Origin: Candidatus Woesearchaeota archaeon
GTDB lineage: Archaea > Nanobdellota > Nanobdellia > SCGC-AAA011-G17 > GW2011-AR18
DNA length: 40,468 nt
Direction: 5' to 3'
NCBI GenBank assembly: GCA_018302235.1
Contig: JAGVZW010000032.1
Coordinates: 1-40,468 of the forward strand
This document shows positions 1 to 10,473 of the stretch, piece after piece (position 1 is the first letter of the stretch; each line of letters starts with the position of its first letter). The notes beneath the pieces were generated by a model. The model ran no database searches. It had not been told where the DNA came from and was given only the letters and a program-made list of their open reading frames with translations. The translations under genes and the position numbers were made by a program.

Positions 1-161
1 TTTTAGAAGAAAAAAATAAATCTGAACTAAACTCTAGTTACTGTTTTAATAAATTTTATTTGGCAACTAGTCATTAGCAGGAGAACCTAACAAACATTAT
101 ATTCAATTAATTTTAGCATCCATCGAATTATTTATATAGCACATCTTCATTTATTGTAATT

Positions 162-911
162 ATGAGTAAGCCCATTTTTTTACAGAACAACAAAACATTC
201 CAGATTTTTAGAGAAATTGAAAAGTCTGTACCTAAAAAATCCCAGCTTTTTCTTATAGGTGGTACTCTAAGAAACTCGGTTTTTTATCATTTTTTTAAAA
301 AGAAACTCAAACATAGGGATTATGATTTGGTATTTTTAGGGGATAGAAAAAAGTTTATCTCAAATTTAAAAAATTTAAAATTCAAATATGTTAGATTGAG
401 AAGAAAAAATCAAACTGTGTTAAAAAAAGAAATTGTAGATGACCCCCGAGATATTAATGATTTTTTAGTGCTTGACATTTATTTTACTAACCAAAAAGAG
501 GTTTATAAAATTCTGAAAAATAAAATCAACTTTACGATTAACGGTTTTGCTCTAAATATTAAATATATTTTTAATGAAAACTGGGTTGAAAAATTGATAA
601 AACTTCCACATTCTATTGAAGATATCAAATCAAAACAGCTGAGGTTAAACACAGAGAAAAGAAATTTCTTTGGTACAGACCTTTATGCCTGTATTCGATT
701 TATATCAGCAGGATTTAAGAAACCTTCAAAAGATGAGATTGAAACCTTGTATCAGGAGATGAAGAAACTACCAAAATACAAATTTGAAAGAAGTAAAGAA
801 AAAGTTTTTGATTATGTTGGCGGAAAGGAAAAAGCTGAAAAAATAGTTAAAAAAATGGGCTTAAGTGAAGATGTATTTTCTTTTAATACAATACTAAAAT
901 TACAGCGCTAA
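162..911 (+). CDS. Nucleotidyltransferase, class II CCA-adding/poly(A) polymerase head-domain-like
   Basis: Motifs LIGGTLRNS, HRDYDLVF (DxD) and INFTINGFALN resemble GG..R, DxD and RDFTINAL of class II nucleotidyltransferases. Confidence 0.6.
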   Translation: MSKPIFLQNNKTFQIFREIEKSVPKKSQLFLIGGTLRNSVFYHFFKKKLKHRDYDLVFLGDRKKFISNLKNLKFKYVRLRRKNQTVLKKEIVDDPRDINDFLVLDIYFTNQKEVYKILKNKINFTINGFALNIKYIFNENWVEKLIKLPHSIEDIKSKQLRLNTEKRNFFGTDLYACIRFISAGFKKPSKDEIETLYQEMKKLPKYKFERSKEKVFDYVGGKEKAEKIVKKMGLSEDVFSFNTILKLQR

Positions 912-996
912 AATTAACTATCCCTTCAGTCGGTTGCCTTGTAGATTTCCCACATAACATCTTTATCTTTATTAATAAAAAAATAATTTAATTATC

Positions 997-1320
997 ATGA
1001 ATTTTAAACCAACGAAACTTAAGATTATATTAACTATAAGTTTAACAGTATTACTAATTTTCTGGTTTTTAATGATGGATAGAGGAATGATGTGCAAGCC
1101 CTGCCCTATGAATTTAAAAGAAAATTGTATTGACTATGGTTTTATTTCAGCAATAAATCCTTGTTATTGTGGTTGTTTACCTTTATACAAAGCATTGTTA
1201 AGTTGGCTAATAATTATCATTCCAGTTATAATTTTTTATTCAATCTATTCATTATTCCAAAAAAATAGTCCTATTGAGCAAAGCGAAGATAGGACAGCTC
1301 TCCAGAGGGTATCTGGTTAA
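997..1320 (+). CDS. Small Cys-rich membrane protein
   Basis: Two hydrophobic segments flanking a C-rich loop (MCKPCP...CYCGCLP). Confidence 0.5.
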   Translation: MNFKPTKLKIILTISLTVLLIFWFLMMDRGMMCKPCPMNLKENCIDYGFISAINPCYCGCLPLYKALLSWLIIIIPVIIFYSIYSLFQKNSPIEQSEDRTALQRVSG

Positions 1321-4300
1321 CCAAAAAATTTACCTAATCCCTCTTGCTTCTCTTTCTCTTTACCAAAAAACATATCAATCATCTGTTGTGTTAAATCCAG
1401 CGTTTGACACAAATAATGTGGTAGCTTATATTCATTTCTTAATCTTATAGAAGGTTCTAAATATTTTATCACAGAACCCTCAGAGATAGTAAATAATAAT
1501 TTTCCCCCACATTTACAAACACCCTTTAAGAGAGGCCTACGATATTTTTCATTGCATACAACACATCTAAATTCTTGCATACTAAATTTTCTTAAATTAC
1601 CCTTAATATCCCGCATAAAATGCCTCTCAATAACTAATCTAGCCACATCATCCTGGTCCACTGCCCTTAACTTCTTAGCAATATTCATCTGTCCATTAAC
1701 CTTTTCCATCATAGAAGGAATTGTTTTATATCTACTACATAAAACACCAATATTAAAATTATTAGTATCGTGAGTAAACCCATACCCCAAATATTGCTCT
1801 GGTTTATTTAATCTATCATTTACAGTTTCCAACCGAATATCTGATGCATATTTATACTCCTCACAACATTTATAAAAGTCTAAAGGATAATCCCAAACAG
1901 TATCCATATGAAAAACCATATCATCAACCTCTGTCGGGATTAAAGTTGAAGTCAGAACTAAAGGTTCATCCTGTGTAGCCCCCTTATGTTCACCCAATAA
2001 TTTACGAGAAAAATTTAATAATGCATCCAATAATAACATAACCCCGGCCTCATCTCCATCCACATCTCGTCTCATAATACTATGCAACAAAGGATGAGCC
2101 AACATTCCCTGTGTCTTAGAAAAACCAATAATTCTTGCAACTATGCCTGCTGAAGTATGCGGACTCATCGCTAAAACCAAAGAACCAACAACATCATCCT
2201 TATCCCTAAAATTATAAAATCTAGGTAAACCATAAAACTTCTCAAGTAAATCATCTAAAAAATTACCTATTCTAAAAAAAAGCCCATCACTTCCCTCCTC
2301 TAAACTATCAAAACAAGCAGGCATCACAATATCCTGGCACATTAACTCCAAAATCTGATCATCTCTAATTAAATTATTTCCATATATATCCATATCATAT
2401 CCTAATTCCTTTAATCTATCAACGCTCACACCAACCTCCAAGGGCTTAAAATGTGTCAAAGCCATCTCAGTCATATCATATCGTATTGTACCATCTTTAT
2501 TTACATATAAATTATATTTAGCTCTTAATATACCCTTAATCAAATTCTCTGGAATATGCTCTTTATTTGATGTACCCCTAACCCCTTTAACTAAATTTGG
2601 ACCACTACCAATACCTAATCTTCTCAAAGCAACATCATAATATTCCCTGATATCTAAATTAAATATATCAAAAGAATTGCATTTATGGCCTGCTTTCTCA
2701 CATTTTATATCCAAAAAACCACACAGATCACACCTCCATCTCTTTCTAGCAAGACTATCACATCTATGACATCTAGAATAAATTGTATTTTTTCCACATT
2801 TCTCACAAAAAAATAAAGGAAACTGCGCTCTAATATTTCCATTATTCAAACAAGACTGAAAAGATCTCAATCTTCCACCCTCACTGCCAACAGGAAATAA
2901 ACAATGTGGAGAACCAGTCATTTTTCTCATCTTAGCCTTTTCAGGTCTTCCCATTCTTGTTCCAACAAAAATACCAGATTTATCCCTTAATCTCACCTCA
3001 GAAAGCTTATTAACATACTCCAAACCATCCTTCTCATCACCAATATTCAACATAACTAAATCCTTATTATAACAACCCAAACTAACCCTTAATGCCTTAC
3101 TCCAATCATCCTCAACAACAACATGTTCATTCATAACGCACTTATGTGGCAAGCCTATTAACTCAAAAATCCTCTTATTTTTTAAATTAAAATCCAAAAT
3201 AATTCTATCCTCCTTTATAACAGAGGAATTAATCCACGTCAAAACCTCAAAAACATCCCCACCTGTAACATCTTTCCAATGAAAAGTAAATCTTGGATGT
3301 AAAGGTATATTATATTCATTAGAAATAAAAAAAGCATCATCAAAACTAATTTTACAATTTTTAAATTTGAAAATAAGCCCTTTATCCACTAATTTCTCCT
3401 CTAATTCCTTAATCCACCATTCCTCACAATATCCTGGTGGAAGCAAAACATGTGCCCTATCCAAAAAATCCCCATAATTAATTAAAATATCTCCTAAAAA
3501 TAATATCTCATCAACACTATCTTTATATTCTAAAGCCATTTCATAAGTATCCAAAAATCTCACCTCTCCACTTTTCAACTTTACAATTGGTCCCTCAATA
3601 ATATCGCATGTGCTTAAAGTAGTTCCTTTACCTGGCCTCTCAACCTTTAATTGTGTCCCAATTGCAATAAACCCATCTAAAACAACCATACTTGCTGGAT
3701 GAACAGCTGTTCCAGAAAAACCAGATGTTCTTGCCCTCCCATATCTCAATCTCCATCCCCCTTTCCTTAAAGGGTATCCCAAAACAGGTCTTCCAGCAAC
3801 AACGTCCTTTATGTAAGTAAAATCAGGAGCTATATTAAAATCCACCTTATCTTCATCCACTTTCTTACCAACCAATCTAGCTCTTTCTTCCCTTTGAATA
3901 TCTAAAAACTCTTTTAAAAAAATCCAATGCTCCATCCCCATTTCTAACATCCATTTACTCATCCTTCCATAAATCTTCTTAGCCTTACTACTCAAACATT
4001 CAGCAAAAACCAAACAAAAGCCATTTCTTAATCTATTAGAACCAATCCTTGGTAAATCTTTATAATTTGGAACCTCTAAAACCTCACTAGGATCACCGTC
4101 AATTTGTATAGGTAAATGTACAGCTAAAAAACTAATCTCTTTTTCCGAAGGAAAATATTGTAAATTTGTAATTCTAGTATGATAATGTTCTATCTCGCTA
4201 AATACCCTTCTTATCTCTAAATCATCAGGATCATAAACATCATATCCCATAAATTTTCTAATATAATCTATAATTAAAACAGCAACACTTGCCCCAGTTC

Positions 4301-4772
4301 CTCCAGCAGATCTAATAGGGCCAGAAAAATATGCACAAAAATACTCCTTCCCATCCCTTCTTTTTTTCAATTCTAATCTAACAAAACCCTCTAAAGGAGA
4401 AGAAACAACACCAACAGTAACATAAGCAAAACCCACCCTAACTCCAATCTCAATTGCCTCTATTCTACTTTTAAATCTACAAAATTTCTCCTGTGCTACC
4501 TCTAAAGCAATAACCATAGCAACCCTCCAATCCTGCATAGAATACTTACATTCCAACTCATATATCCTCTCACGAATACCAGAATTTTTTACCTGAGGAG
4601 CAACAACAGAAACTAAACCCTCTACCCTCTCTACCAAATTTTTTGCAAAAGGAATACTAACCTCTTCATCATAATCATAACCTAAACTCCTTGCTTTTCT
4701 AGCAATATCATGACATTTCAACATATTCTCATCTAAACATTCAAAATATTTTTTCATTATTAAATCAAACAT
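1317..4772 (-). CDS. polC: DNA polymerase II (family D) large subunit DP2
   Basis: 1151 aa; archaeal DP2 motifs (FSGPIRSAGGT, GRPEKAKMRKM, HPLLHSIMRRDVDGDEAG, Zn-finger clusters); overlaps DP1. Confidence 0.95.
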   Translation of the reverse strand: MFDLIMKKYFECLDENMLKCHDIARKARSLGYDYDEEVSIPFAKNLVERVEGLVSVVAPQVKNSGIRERIYELECKYSMQDWRVAMVIALEVAQEKFCRFKSRIEAIEIGVRVGFAYVTVGVVSSPLEGFVRLELKKRRDGKEYFCAYFSGPIRSAGGTGASVAVLIIDYIRKFMGYDVYDPDDLEIRRVFSEIEHYHTRITNLQYFPSEKEISFLAVHLPIQIDGDPSEVLEVPNYKDLPRIGSNRLRNGFCLVFAECLSSKAKKIYGRMSKWMLEMGMEHWIFLKEFLDIQREERARLVGKKVDEDKVDFNIAPDFTYIKDVVAGRPVLGYPLRKGGWRLRYGRARTSGFSGTAVHPASMVVLDGFIAIGTQLKVERPGKGTTLSTCDIIEGPIVKLKSGEVRFLDTYEMALEYKDSVDEILFLGDILINYGDFLDRAHVLLPPGYCEEWWIKELEEKLVDKGLIFKFKNCKISFDDAFFISNEYNIPLHPRFTFHWKDVTGGDVFEVLTWINSSVIKEDRIILDFNLKNKRIFELIGLPHKCVMNEHVVVEDDWSKALRVSLGCYNKDLVMLNIGDEKDGLEYVNKLSEVRLRDKSGIFVGTRMGRPEKAKMRKMTGSPHCLFPVGSEGGRLRSFQSCLNNGNIRAQFPLFFCEKCGKNTIYSRCHRCDSLARKRWRCDLCGFLDIKCEKAGHKCNSFDIFNLDIREYYDVALRRLGIGSGPNLVKGVRGTSNKEHIPENLIKGILRAKYNLYVNKDGTIRYDMTEMALTHFKPLEVGVSVDRLKELGYDMDIYGNNLIRDDQILELMCQDIVMPACFDSLEEGSDGLFFRIGNFLDDLLEKFYGLPRFYNFRDKDDVVGSLVLAMSPHTSAGIVARIIGFSKTQGMLAHPLLHSIMRRDVDGDEAGVMLLLDALLNFSRKLLGEHKGATQDEPLVLTSTLIPTEVDDMVFHMDTVWDYPLDFYKCCEEYKYASDIRLETVNDRLNKPEQYLGYGFTHDTNNFNIGVLCSRYKTIPSMMEKVNGQMNIAKKLRAVDQDDVARLVIERHFMRDIKGNLRKFSMQEFRCVVCNEKYRRPLLKGVCKCGGKLLFTISEGSVIKYLEPSIRLRNEYKLPHYLCQTLDLTQQMIDMFFGKEKEKQEGLGKFFG

Positions 4773-6237
4773 TCTTCACACCACTGTCTAAAAAATTAAT
4801 TATTCTTACATCTCGTGTTTTAAGATTAACAACAGGAACCTTTGCAGGATGAGGAACAATCCCTCTTTTCTCCATATCCTTCGTTTGTGTTGTCCAACAT
4901 GAACAATTAAACAAACTAACATTCTTATAATTATCCACCATTATCCTATGAATATGCCCACTAATAAAAAAATCTGGAATCTTATCAATAACTAAAGGAT
5001 CATATCTATTATCAGGTATATATAAATTAGAACCATGAGCAGGAGCTAAATGCCTCTTCTTTAATAATAATCTCATAACTAAATCGCTCCTCTCTTGACC
5101 ACCCTTCATTCTTATAGAATTCACAGCATCAGAATAATAAATAAAACTATATCCATGATAAATCAAAACATCAAAACCTAAAAAACCATTTATTTTATGT
5201 ATATTTACAAGAGACGGATTCGTAACTAAATAAACATTATCTAACTTATATAAACACTCACATATTTTTTTATCAAATAAAGGCTGAGGTTCAGCAATCC
5301 TCATAGCATCATGATTGCCTCCACATATAATAATTTTTACATTACTATTAATCCTGCTCAATAACAAACTAATCCCTTCATATTGTTTAACAATATCCTT
5401 AATCTTCAAATCATCCTCTTGTCCTGGATAAACACCAATCCCCTCCACTAAATCTCCAACAATAAACAAATACCTCAATCTAGATGCAATCTCCTTTTGT
5501 TCACCATAATCAGAATTAATCCAATCAATAAAATTAGAAAATTCTTCCTCTAAAAATTGATTCAAACCATAATGAATATCTCCAATAAAAGCAGCATATA
5601 TCTCATCATCACATCTCTTTAATTCCTTATTTAAAGGAATATCTGGAAAAATAATTTCATTACAAAAAACAATATTTTTACCCAAAACACCCACAACACC
5701 TAGTATTTCATCTAATACAATCTCATCAACTATTTCAACCAAATTCTCCTTATTTTTACCTATTAAAACATCAATTATCCCAGTAGTATCTTCTAACCTT
5801 AAAATACAATTGCCAGATTTAGTAATACTCTTTTCAAGAACCAATCCAATCAAAGAAACCCTATCTCCTTCCCTTTTATCCCTTAACCTTATAACTGAAA
5901 TAACAGACTGTAATTCAATTCTTTTAATCAAAATATTTTTAATAGATTCATATCTATTTCTAAAATATTTAACAAAATCCTGAACCTCTTTTTTTTTAAA
6001 ATTATCATTATATATATGCACTAATTCAACATTAAAATCAGTATTAAAAACAAACCTTTTATTATATTCATTTAAAATATAATGAAAATCATTCTTACTT
6101 AAAAACTTATTATTTACACGTTCACATAAAAAATCTAAAAATATAGAACCTAAATTATCTGGTACTAAATCAATTACTTCACTATCTAATAAAATTCCCT
6201 TCTCAACAATCTCTTTAATTATTTCTTCCCTAATCAT
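4765..6237 (-). CDS. polB: DNA polymerase II (family D) small subunit DP1
   Basis: OB-fold region then metallophosphatase motifs (GDIHYG, VGDLVEG, GGNHDAMR, SGHIHR); gene order with DP2 and cdc6. Confidence 0.93.
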   Translation of the reverse strand: MIREEIIKEIVEKGILLDSEVIDLVPDNLGSIFLDFLCERVNNKFLSKNDFHYILNEYNKRFVFNTDFNVELVHIYNDNFKKKEVQDFVKYFRNRYESIKNILIKRIELQSVISVIRLRDKREGDRVSLIGLVLEKSITKSGNCILRLEDTTGIIDVLIGKNKENLVEIVDEIVLDEILGVVGVLGKNIVFCNEIIFPDIPLNKELKRCDDEIYAAFIGDIHYGLNQFLEEEFSNFIDWINSDYGEQKEIASRLRYLFIVGDLVEGIGVYPGQEDDLKIKDIVKQYEGISLLLSRINSNVKIIICGGNHDAMRIAEPQPLFDKKICECLYKLDNVYLVTNPSLVNIHKINGFLGFDVLIYHGYSFIYYSDAVNSIRMKGGQERSDLVMRLLLKKRHLAPAHGSNLYIPDNRYDPLVIDKIPDFFISGHIHRIMVDNYKNVSLFNCSCWTTQTKDMEKRGIVPHPAKVPVVNLKTRDVRIINFLDSGVKNV

Positions 6238-6256
6238 ATAAAACCCTATTAAATAT

Positions 6257-7465
6257 CTATAAGCCTAATCCTTCTCTTAATATTTCTTTTATTTTAGGAA
6301 CCATAGCCTGTGGAACTGCTAAACTTATCTCTCGAGTTCTACCATATCTTCCCTTAGAAATCACCTTAGCATTTATTATACCTAACATATCTAGTTCAGC
6401 TATAACATCTGAAATTCTTCTTTGCGTCAAAGACTTCATTTTAATTTGTATACATAATTCCTTATATCTCTCATAAATATCTCCAGTATATAAATTGCAA
6501 TTATTCTTAACCATATCACAAACATCTAAAATCGAATGTAAACACAATTGAAACTGTTTTGGTTGTGTTCCAACAATATCCAAGACCTTATCCTTTTCTA
6601 TTTTATCCTCTGCTGCATCTATATCCTCTAATTCTATTGTATATCTTCCAATTCTCTCAGCTAACTCACCCGCCACTCTCAATAAATCTAAAGCTCGTCT
6701 GGCATCACCATGTTCCCTAGCAGCATAAGCAGCACACTTCTCTAAAACGCCAGCACTAATAACACCCCCCCTAAATGCCTCTAAAGATCTATTTCTTAAT
6801 ATATCTTGAATCTGTAAAGCATCATAAGGCGGAAAAATCAATTCCTCCTCACTTAAACTACTTTTAACTCTTGGATCAATATGATCTAAAAAAGTAACTT
6901 CATTAGATATACCTATTATAGAAAACTCAACATTCTTTAATTCTGTATTTAATCTAGTCATATTATACAAAATCTCATCCCCAGCTTTTTTAACTAACTG
7001 ATCAATTTCATCTAAAACCAAAATTATTAACTTTTTTTTTTGATCTATATGATTTAAAAAAATTTTATATACCTCATCTGTTGGTAAACCAGTAGCAGGA
7101 ATCTTCTTTCCAAATTCCTCAGCTAACTGAACAATCAACCTATACTCAGTATCTGCAACCCTTTTTAATTTACAATTTAAATAAACTACTTCTATTGGTA
7201 ATTTTTTCTCTCTACTTATTTCAGATATATTATTCATAACATACCTAACAACCAAAGTCTTTCCTGTTCCAGTCTGACCATATAAAAACAAATTAGAGGG
7301 TTTTTCCATCCTTAAGCAAGGTGCAAGAATCCCAGCAACATGATTTATCTGTTCATCCCTATGTAATATTTTACTAGGTGTATAATTAGTTTGTAAACTT
7401 TTTCTATCCCTAAATAAAGGCTCTTTAGCTAAGTAATCATTAAAAAACCCCTTTAATTCTGTCAT
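6257..7465 (-). CDS. cdc6: Orc1/Cdc6 replication initiator
   Basis: Walker A GQTGTGKT, Walker B LVLDEIDQL, REHGDARRALDLLRVAGE, C-terminal winged helix. Confidence 0.95.
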   Translation of the reverse strand: MTELKGFFNDYLAKEPLFRDRKSLQTNYTPSKILHRDEQINHVAGILAPCLRMEKPSNLFLYGQTGTGKTLVVRYVMNNISEISREKKLPIEVVYLNCKLKRVADTEYRLIVQLAEEFGKKIPATGLPTDEVYKIFLNHIDQKKKLIILVLDEIDQLVKKAGDEILYNMTRLNTELKNVEFSIIGISNEVTFLDHIDPRVKSSLSEEELIFPPYDALQIQDILRNRSLEAFRGGVISAGVLEKCAAYAAREHGDARRALDLLRVAGELAERIGRYTIELEDIDAAEDKIEKDKVLDIVGTQPKQFQLCLHSILDVCDMVKNNCNLYTGDIYERYKELCIQIKMKSLTQRRISDVIAELDMLGIINAKVISKGRYGRTREISLAVPQAMVPKIKEILREGLGL

Positions 7466-7877
7466 AATAAAAAAAGAACTTACCTCGTTTTAAATATTGT
7501 CATAATCACACATACACCATTTTTTCTCATGGAAAATCAAATTAAAATATCTAATGAATTTATAAATTATATAATAAACCAAAATATATTATTTAATTAA
7601 CTCAAAAATAACAACAAAATTTAATATTATTATAAAATATATATTATATATAACAACAATATTTAAAAATAAATTAAGTAAAACCCAAATTTAACTATTT
7701 CATTTTATTTAAAAAATATATAAATATTCTTCAATAATCTATTTAACTATAAAACTTTTATAATTAAAAAAAATAAAATCAACTAACTAATCTCAAAATA
7801 AACCAAAAAATTCCATAGGAAATTAAGGTGTCTGTCTCAATAAAAATACTTATTAATATACAAAAAATAATAATAAA
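7466..7877. promoter_or_regulatory. Candidate replication origin (oriC)
   Basis: ~412 bp extremely AT-rich intergenic region between divergent cdc6 and ORF 7878, containing an ORB-like TTCCATAGGAAATTAAGG at 7811..7828. Confidence 0.5.
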
Positions 7878-8612
7878 ATGAACATACTTTTAATTTATTT
7901 AATAATAATCGTTATAATAGGAATTTTAGCATATTTTTTATTAAAAACATTAATAAAAACTATCTTAATTATAAGTATAACATTAATCTTATTATCTTTA
8001 TTTACAACATTACTAATATCTAAAGATATAAATGAATTTAAAACAAAGCTTCCCTCCTCAAATAATTTAATATTAATAAAAAATAATATCTATATTACTG
8101 GTTTTTATTTTAATATTAAAACAAATAATATCTCTTTTTTAACAGAAAAAGAATTAAATTCTTTAAATATAACACAAGAAAAAAATATATATAAAACAAT
8201 AATAATAGATCAAGGATATTTAAAAGAAAATCTGCCAGAAACTATTATTTTCAATAATATATCCATAAACAAAGAAGATATCTTTATCTTACTTAATTCA
8301 AAAGATCCATTAACCTATTACGTTCATAATTTAAATGAAAACCAAATAATTACAACAATAGAATATCCACAATCATATATATTAACTACAAACTCTTCTT
8401 CAGAATTAAAAGGTACATTAATAATATTATCCATTAATGAATTAAGAAAAAATAATTTATTTTTATTTCTATTAAAAGGCTATAAATCAAATCAAATCGA
8501 AATATATGAAGAAACCCTAACATTCAGATTTATAAAATCTCTTCCATTATCTATTATTGAAAAATTTACAAATAAAGAGGAAAATATTTATAAAGAACCT
8601 AGTAACATATAG
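7878..8612 (+). CDS. Membrane-anchored hypothetical protein
   Basis: Two N-terminal hydrophobic helices, soluble remainder. Confidence 0.6.
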   Translation: MNILLIYLIIIVIIGILAYFLLKTLIKTILIISITLILLSLFTTLLISKDINEFKTKLPSSNNLILIKNNIYITGFYFNIKTNNISFLTEKELNSLNITQEKNIYKTIIIDQGYLKENLPETIIFNNISINKEDIFILLNSKDPLTYYVHNLNENQIITTIEYPQSYILTTNSSSELKGTLIILSINELRKNNLFLFLLKGYKSNQIEIYEETLTFRFIKSLPLSIIEKFTNKEENIYKEPSNI

Positions 8613-8626
8613 TTAACGAGGTTAAA

Positions 8627-8890
8627 ATGGTTGACGGCGAAAAAAGGCATTCAATACAATATATAGGCAAAAATATCGTTAGTAAGACTGGAAAAAGATT
8701 TGGTGAAGTTTCAAATCTTACATTTGAACCAAAAACAGGTGAAATTATACATATTGTATTAAAAAATCCAACTCCATATGCCCAAAATCTAGATCTAGAA
8801 AAAACAAAAGATGGTGAAGCCTTAATTCCCTTCAGTTCTGTAATGGCTATAGGAGATTTTATAGTTATAGCAGAAGAAGAAATATTTTAA
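8627..8890 (+). CDS. PRC-barrel domain protein
   Basis: IGKNIVSKTGKRFGEVSNLTFEPKTGEI...IPFSSVMAIGDFIVI. Confidence 0.75.
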   Translation: MVDGEKRHSIQYIGKNIVSKTGKRFGEVSNLTFEPKTGEIIHIVLKNPTPYAQNLDLEKTKDGEALIPFSSVMAIGDFIVIAEEEIF

Positions 8891-8924
8891 TAAAACATTT
8901 AAATTTTACTAATAATCTTAATTC

Positions 8925-9908
8925 ATGTTAAATTATAAAACAACCAAAGATATTAAACTCTCTGAAAAATTAATAGATCAAGTAATCGGTCAAGATGAAG
9001 CCATAAATATTGTTAAAAAAGCAGCTAAACAAAAGCGTCATGTGTTATTAATAGGTTCACCAGGAACAGGAAAATCCTTAATAGGACAAGCATTAGCAGA
9101 GTTATTGCCAAAAGAAAAATTACAAGATATATTAATTGTTCATAATGAACAAGATGATAATAATCCCCTAGTTAAAACCATGCCGAGAGGTCAGGCTAAA
9201 GATTTAGTTAATAAATTAAAAATTCAATCTCTTTCTTCAGCAAAAAATCAAAATCTACTCTTTTTTATCTTATTACTTGCCTCAATATTTACACCATGGT
9301 GGATAAGAAAAGAATATGGTGACATAATGGCAGCCGCATCTTTAATAGGTTCAATGATCTTTTTAGCAGCATTTGTTATTTTTATTAATATTTCAAAAAG
9401 AATGCAAACCTCTAAATTTCACATTCCTAAAGTTCTAGTGGATAACTCTGAAAAAAAAGCAGCCCCTTTTTTCGATGCTAGTGGAGCTAATTCAGGTGCT
9501 CTTTTAGGCGATGTACTTCATGATCCGCTTCAAAGTTTTGTTACTTCAGAGTTACAACAATTAAAAGAAAATAAAAAATCAACAATTAAAATAAAAGAAA
9601 CAATAAATATCTTATTAAAAAAACATAAAAAAGAATTAATAAAAAAAGGAAAATATCAAGCAACAGATTTGAATAAAAACGAACTTAAAGTTTTAGCAGA
9701 GAAAAATAAAAAAGCAAAAGAGGCGGAAGTATTATCAGTTAATAAATACAAATACAATGGAAATTTAATTAAATTAACCACAAAATCAGGAAAATCGGTA
9801 ATTGTCACACCAGAACACAAAGTAGCAGTAAAAAATTGGTTAGGCAAAATAATTTACAAAAGAGCTGATAAAATAAAACCATGGAACAAGCTAATTACTA
9901 TTGCTTAA
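8925..9908 (+). CDS. lonB: LonB N-terminal half (Walker A, TM segments) fused to split N-intein
   Basis: GSPGTGKS, two TM helices, ASGANSGALLGDVLHDPLQ; then ~124 aa intein-like sequence with block B (GNLIKLTTKSGKSVIVTPEHKV) ending ADKIKPWNKLITIA. Confidence 0.88.
   Translation: MLNYKTTKDIKLSEKLIDQVIGQDEAINIVKKAAKQKRHVLLIGSPGTGKSLIGQALAELLPKEKLQDILIVHNEQDDNNPLVKTMPRGQAKDLVNKLKIQSLSSAKNQNLLFFILLLASIFTPWWIRKEYGDIMAAASLIGSMIFLAAFVIFINISKRMQTSKFHIPKVLVDNSEKKAAPFFDASGANSGALLGDVLHDPLQSFVTSELQQLKENKKSTIKIKETINILLKKHKKELIKKGKYQATDLNKNELKVLAEKNKKAKEAEVLSVNKYKYNGNLIKLTTKSGKSVIVTPEHKVAVKNWLGKIIYKRADKIKPWNKLITIA
9534..9905 (+). other. Split intein N-terminal part (124 aa, Ser1)
   Basis: Interrupts LonB motif HDPLQ|SGGLGTP; block B-like VTPEHKV; stops at the canonical split/endonuclease insertion position. 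Confidence 0.8.
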
Positions 9909-10039
9909 ATCTTTTAATCTTTGCTAATAGTCGCACTTGACAACCACACGCCAGATTTAAATATTAAATTTACTTATTATATATTAAATGGAAAACACAA
10001 ATTAATAAAACTTATTAGAATTTAAATATATCACCAAAA

Positions 10040-10138
10040 ATGTTAGAAATTTTAGAAAATAAACTAGTTTTTGGAGATGAATTTGAAGTTAATAATCAAT
10101 TAAATCATACAGAAACACAACAAACCTTAACAATTTAA
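10040..10138 (+). CDS. Short ORF (32 aa), unknown
   Basis: MLEILENKLVFGDEFEVNNQLNHTETQQTLTI; upstream TTTAAATA box; may be spurious. Confidence 0.25.
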   Translation: MLEILENKLVFGDEFEVNNQLNHTETQQTLTI

Positions 10139-10467
10139 TCTTTAACAATCAAACTTTTTATTCTTTGTTTAAAGTCAACATATAATTCTTCAGGCATATC
10201 CACTTTGACATTCAAATAATTAGTTTTTTCATTTAATTCATATTCCAACCTACATTCTCTTTTACAATTTCGATAGATAAATCGTCCAGTAGCACTTTTT
10301 TGATTTACAACCCCCCTTCCTTTTACCCATAATTCTCCCCCACCAAATTCAAAACCATATTGTTCTTTAAACCTATTTTCATCCATATATCTATAAAAAA
10401 ATTTAACAAAAACAATTCTATTTCTTTCTAAAATATTAAATTCAAACATAAAATAATTAAATAACAA
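10135..10467 (-). CDS. Hypothetical protein between split-intein halves
   Basis: 110-aa ORF (true start may be the internal MDENRFKEQYGFEFGGG). Confidence 0.5.
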   Translation of the reverse strand: MLFNYFMFEFNILERNRIVFVKFFYRYMDENRFKEQYGFEFGGGELWVKGRGVVNQKSATGRFIYRNCKRECRLEYELNEKTNYLNVKVDMPEELYVDFKQRIKSLIVKD

Positions 10468-10473
10468 AAATAT

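Noticed and set aside
1552-1773. Antisense ORFs (also 4765-strand opposites such as 9656..9847, 11927..12280, 16058..16273, 26228..26614, 32269..32736, 32971..33315)
   Set aside because: They lie opposite strongly supported genes and have low-complexity, codon-shadow composition.
1317-4772. Intein in DP2
   Set aside because: Length (1151 aa) and continuous motifs fit an uninterrupted DP2; no HINT blocks seen.
9936-9950. GACAACCACAC shared with ~20560
   Set aside because: 11-bp match only, no surrounding similarity or structure.
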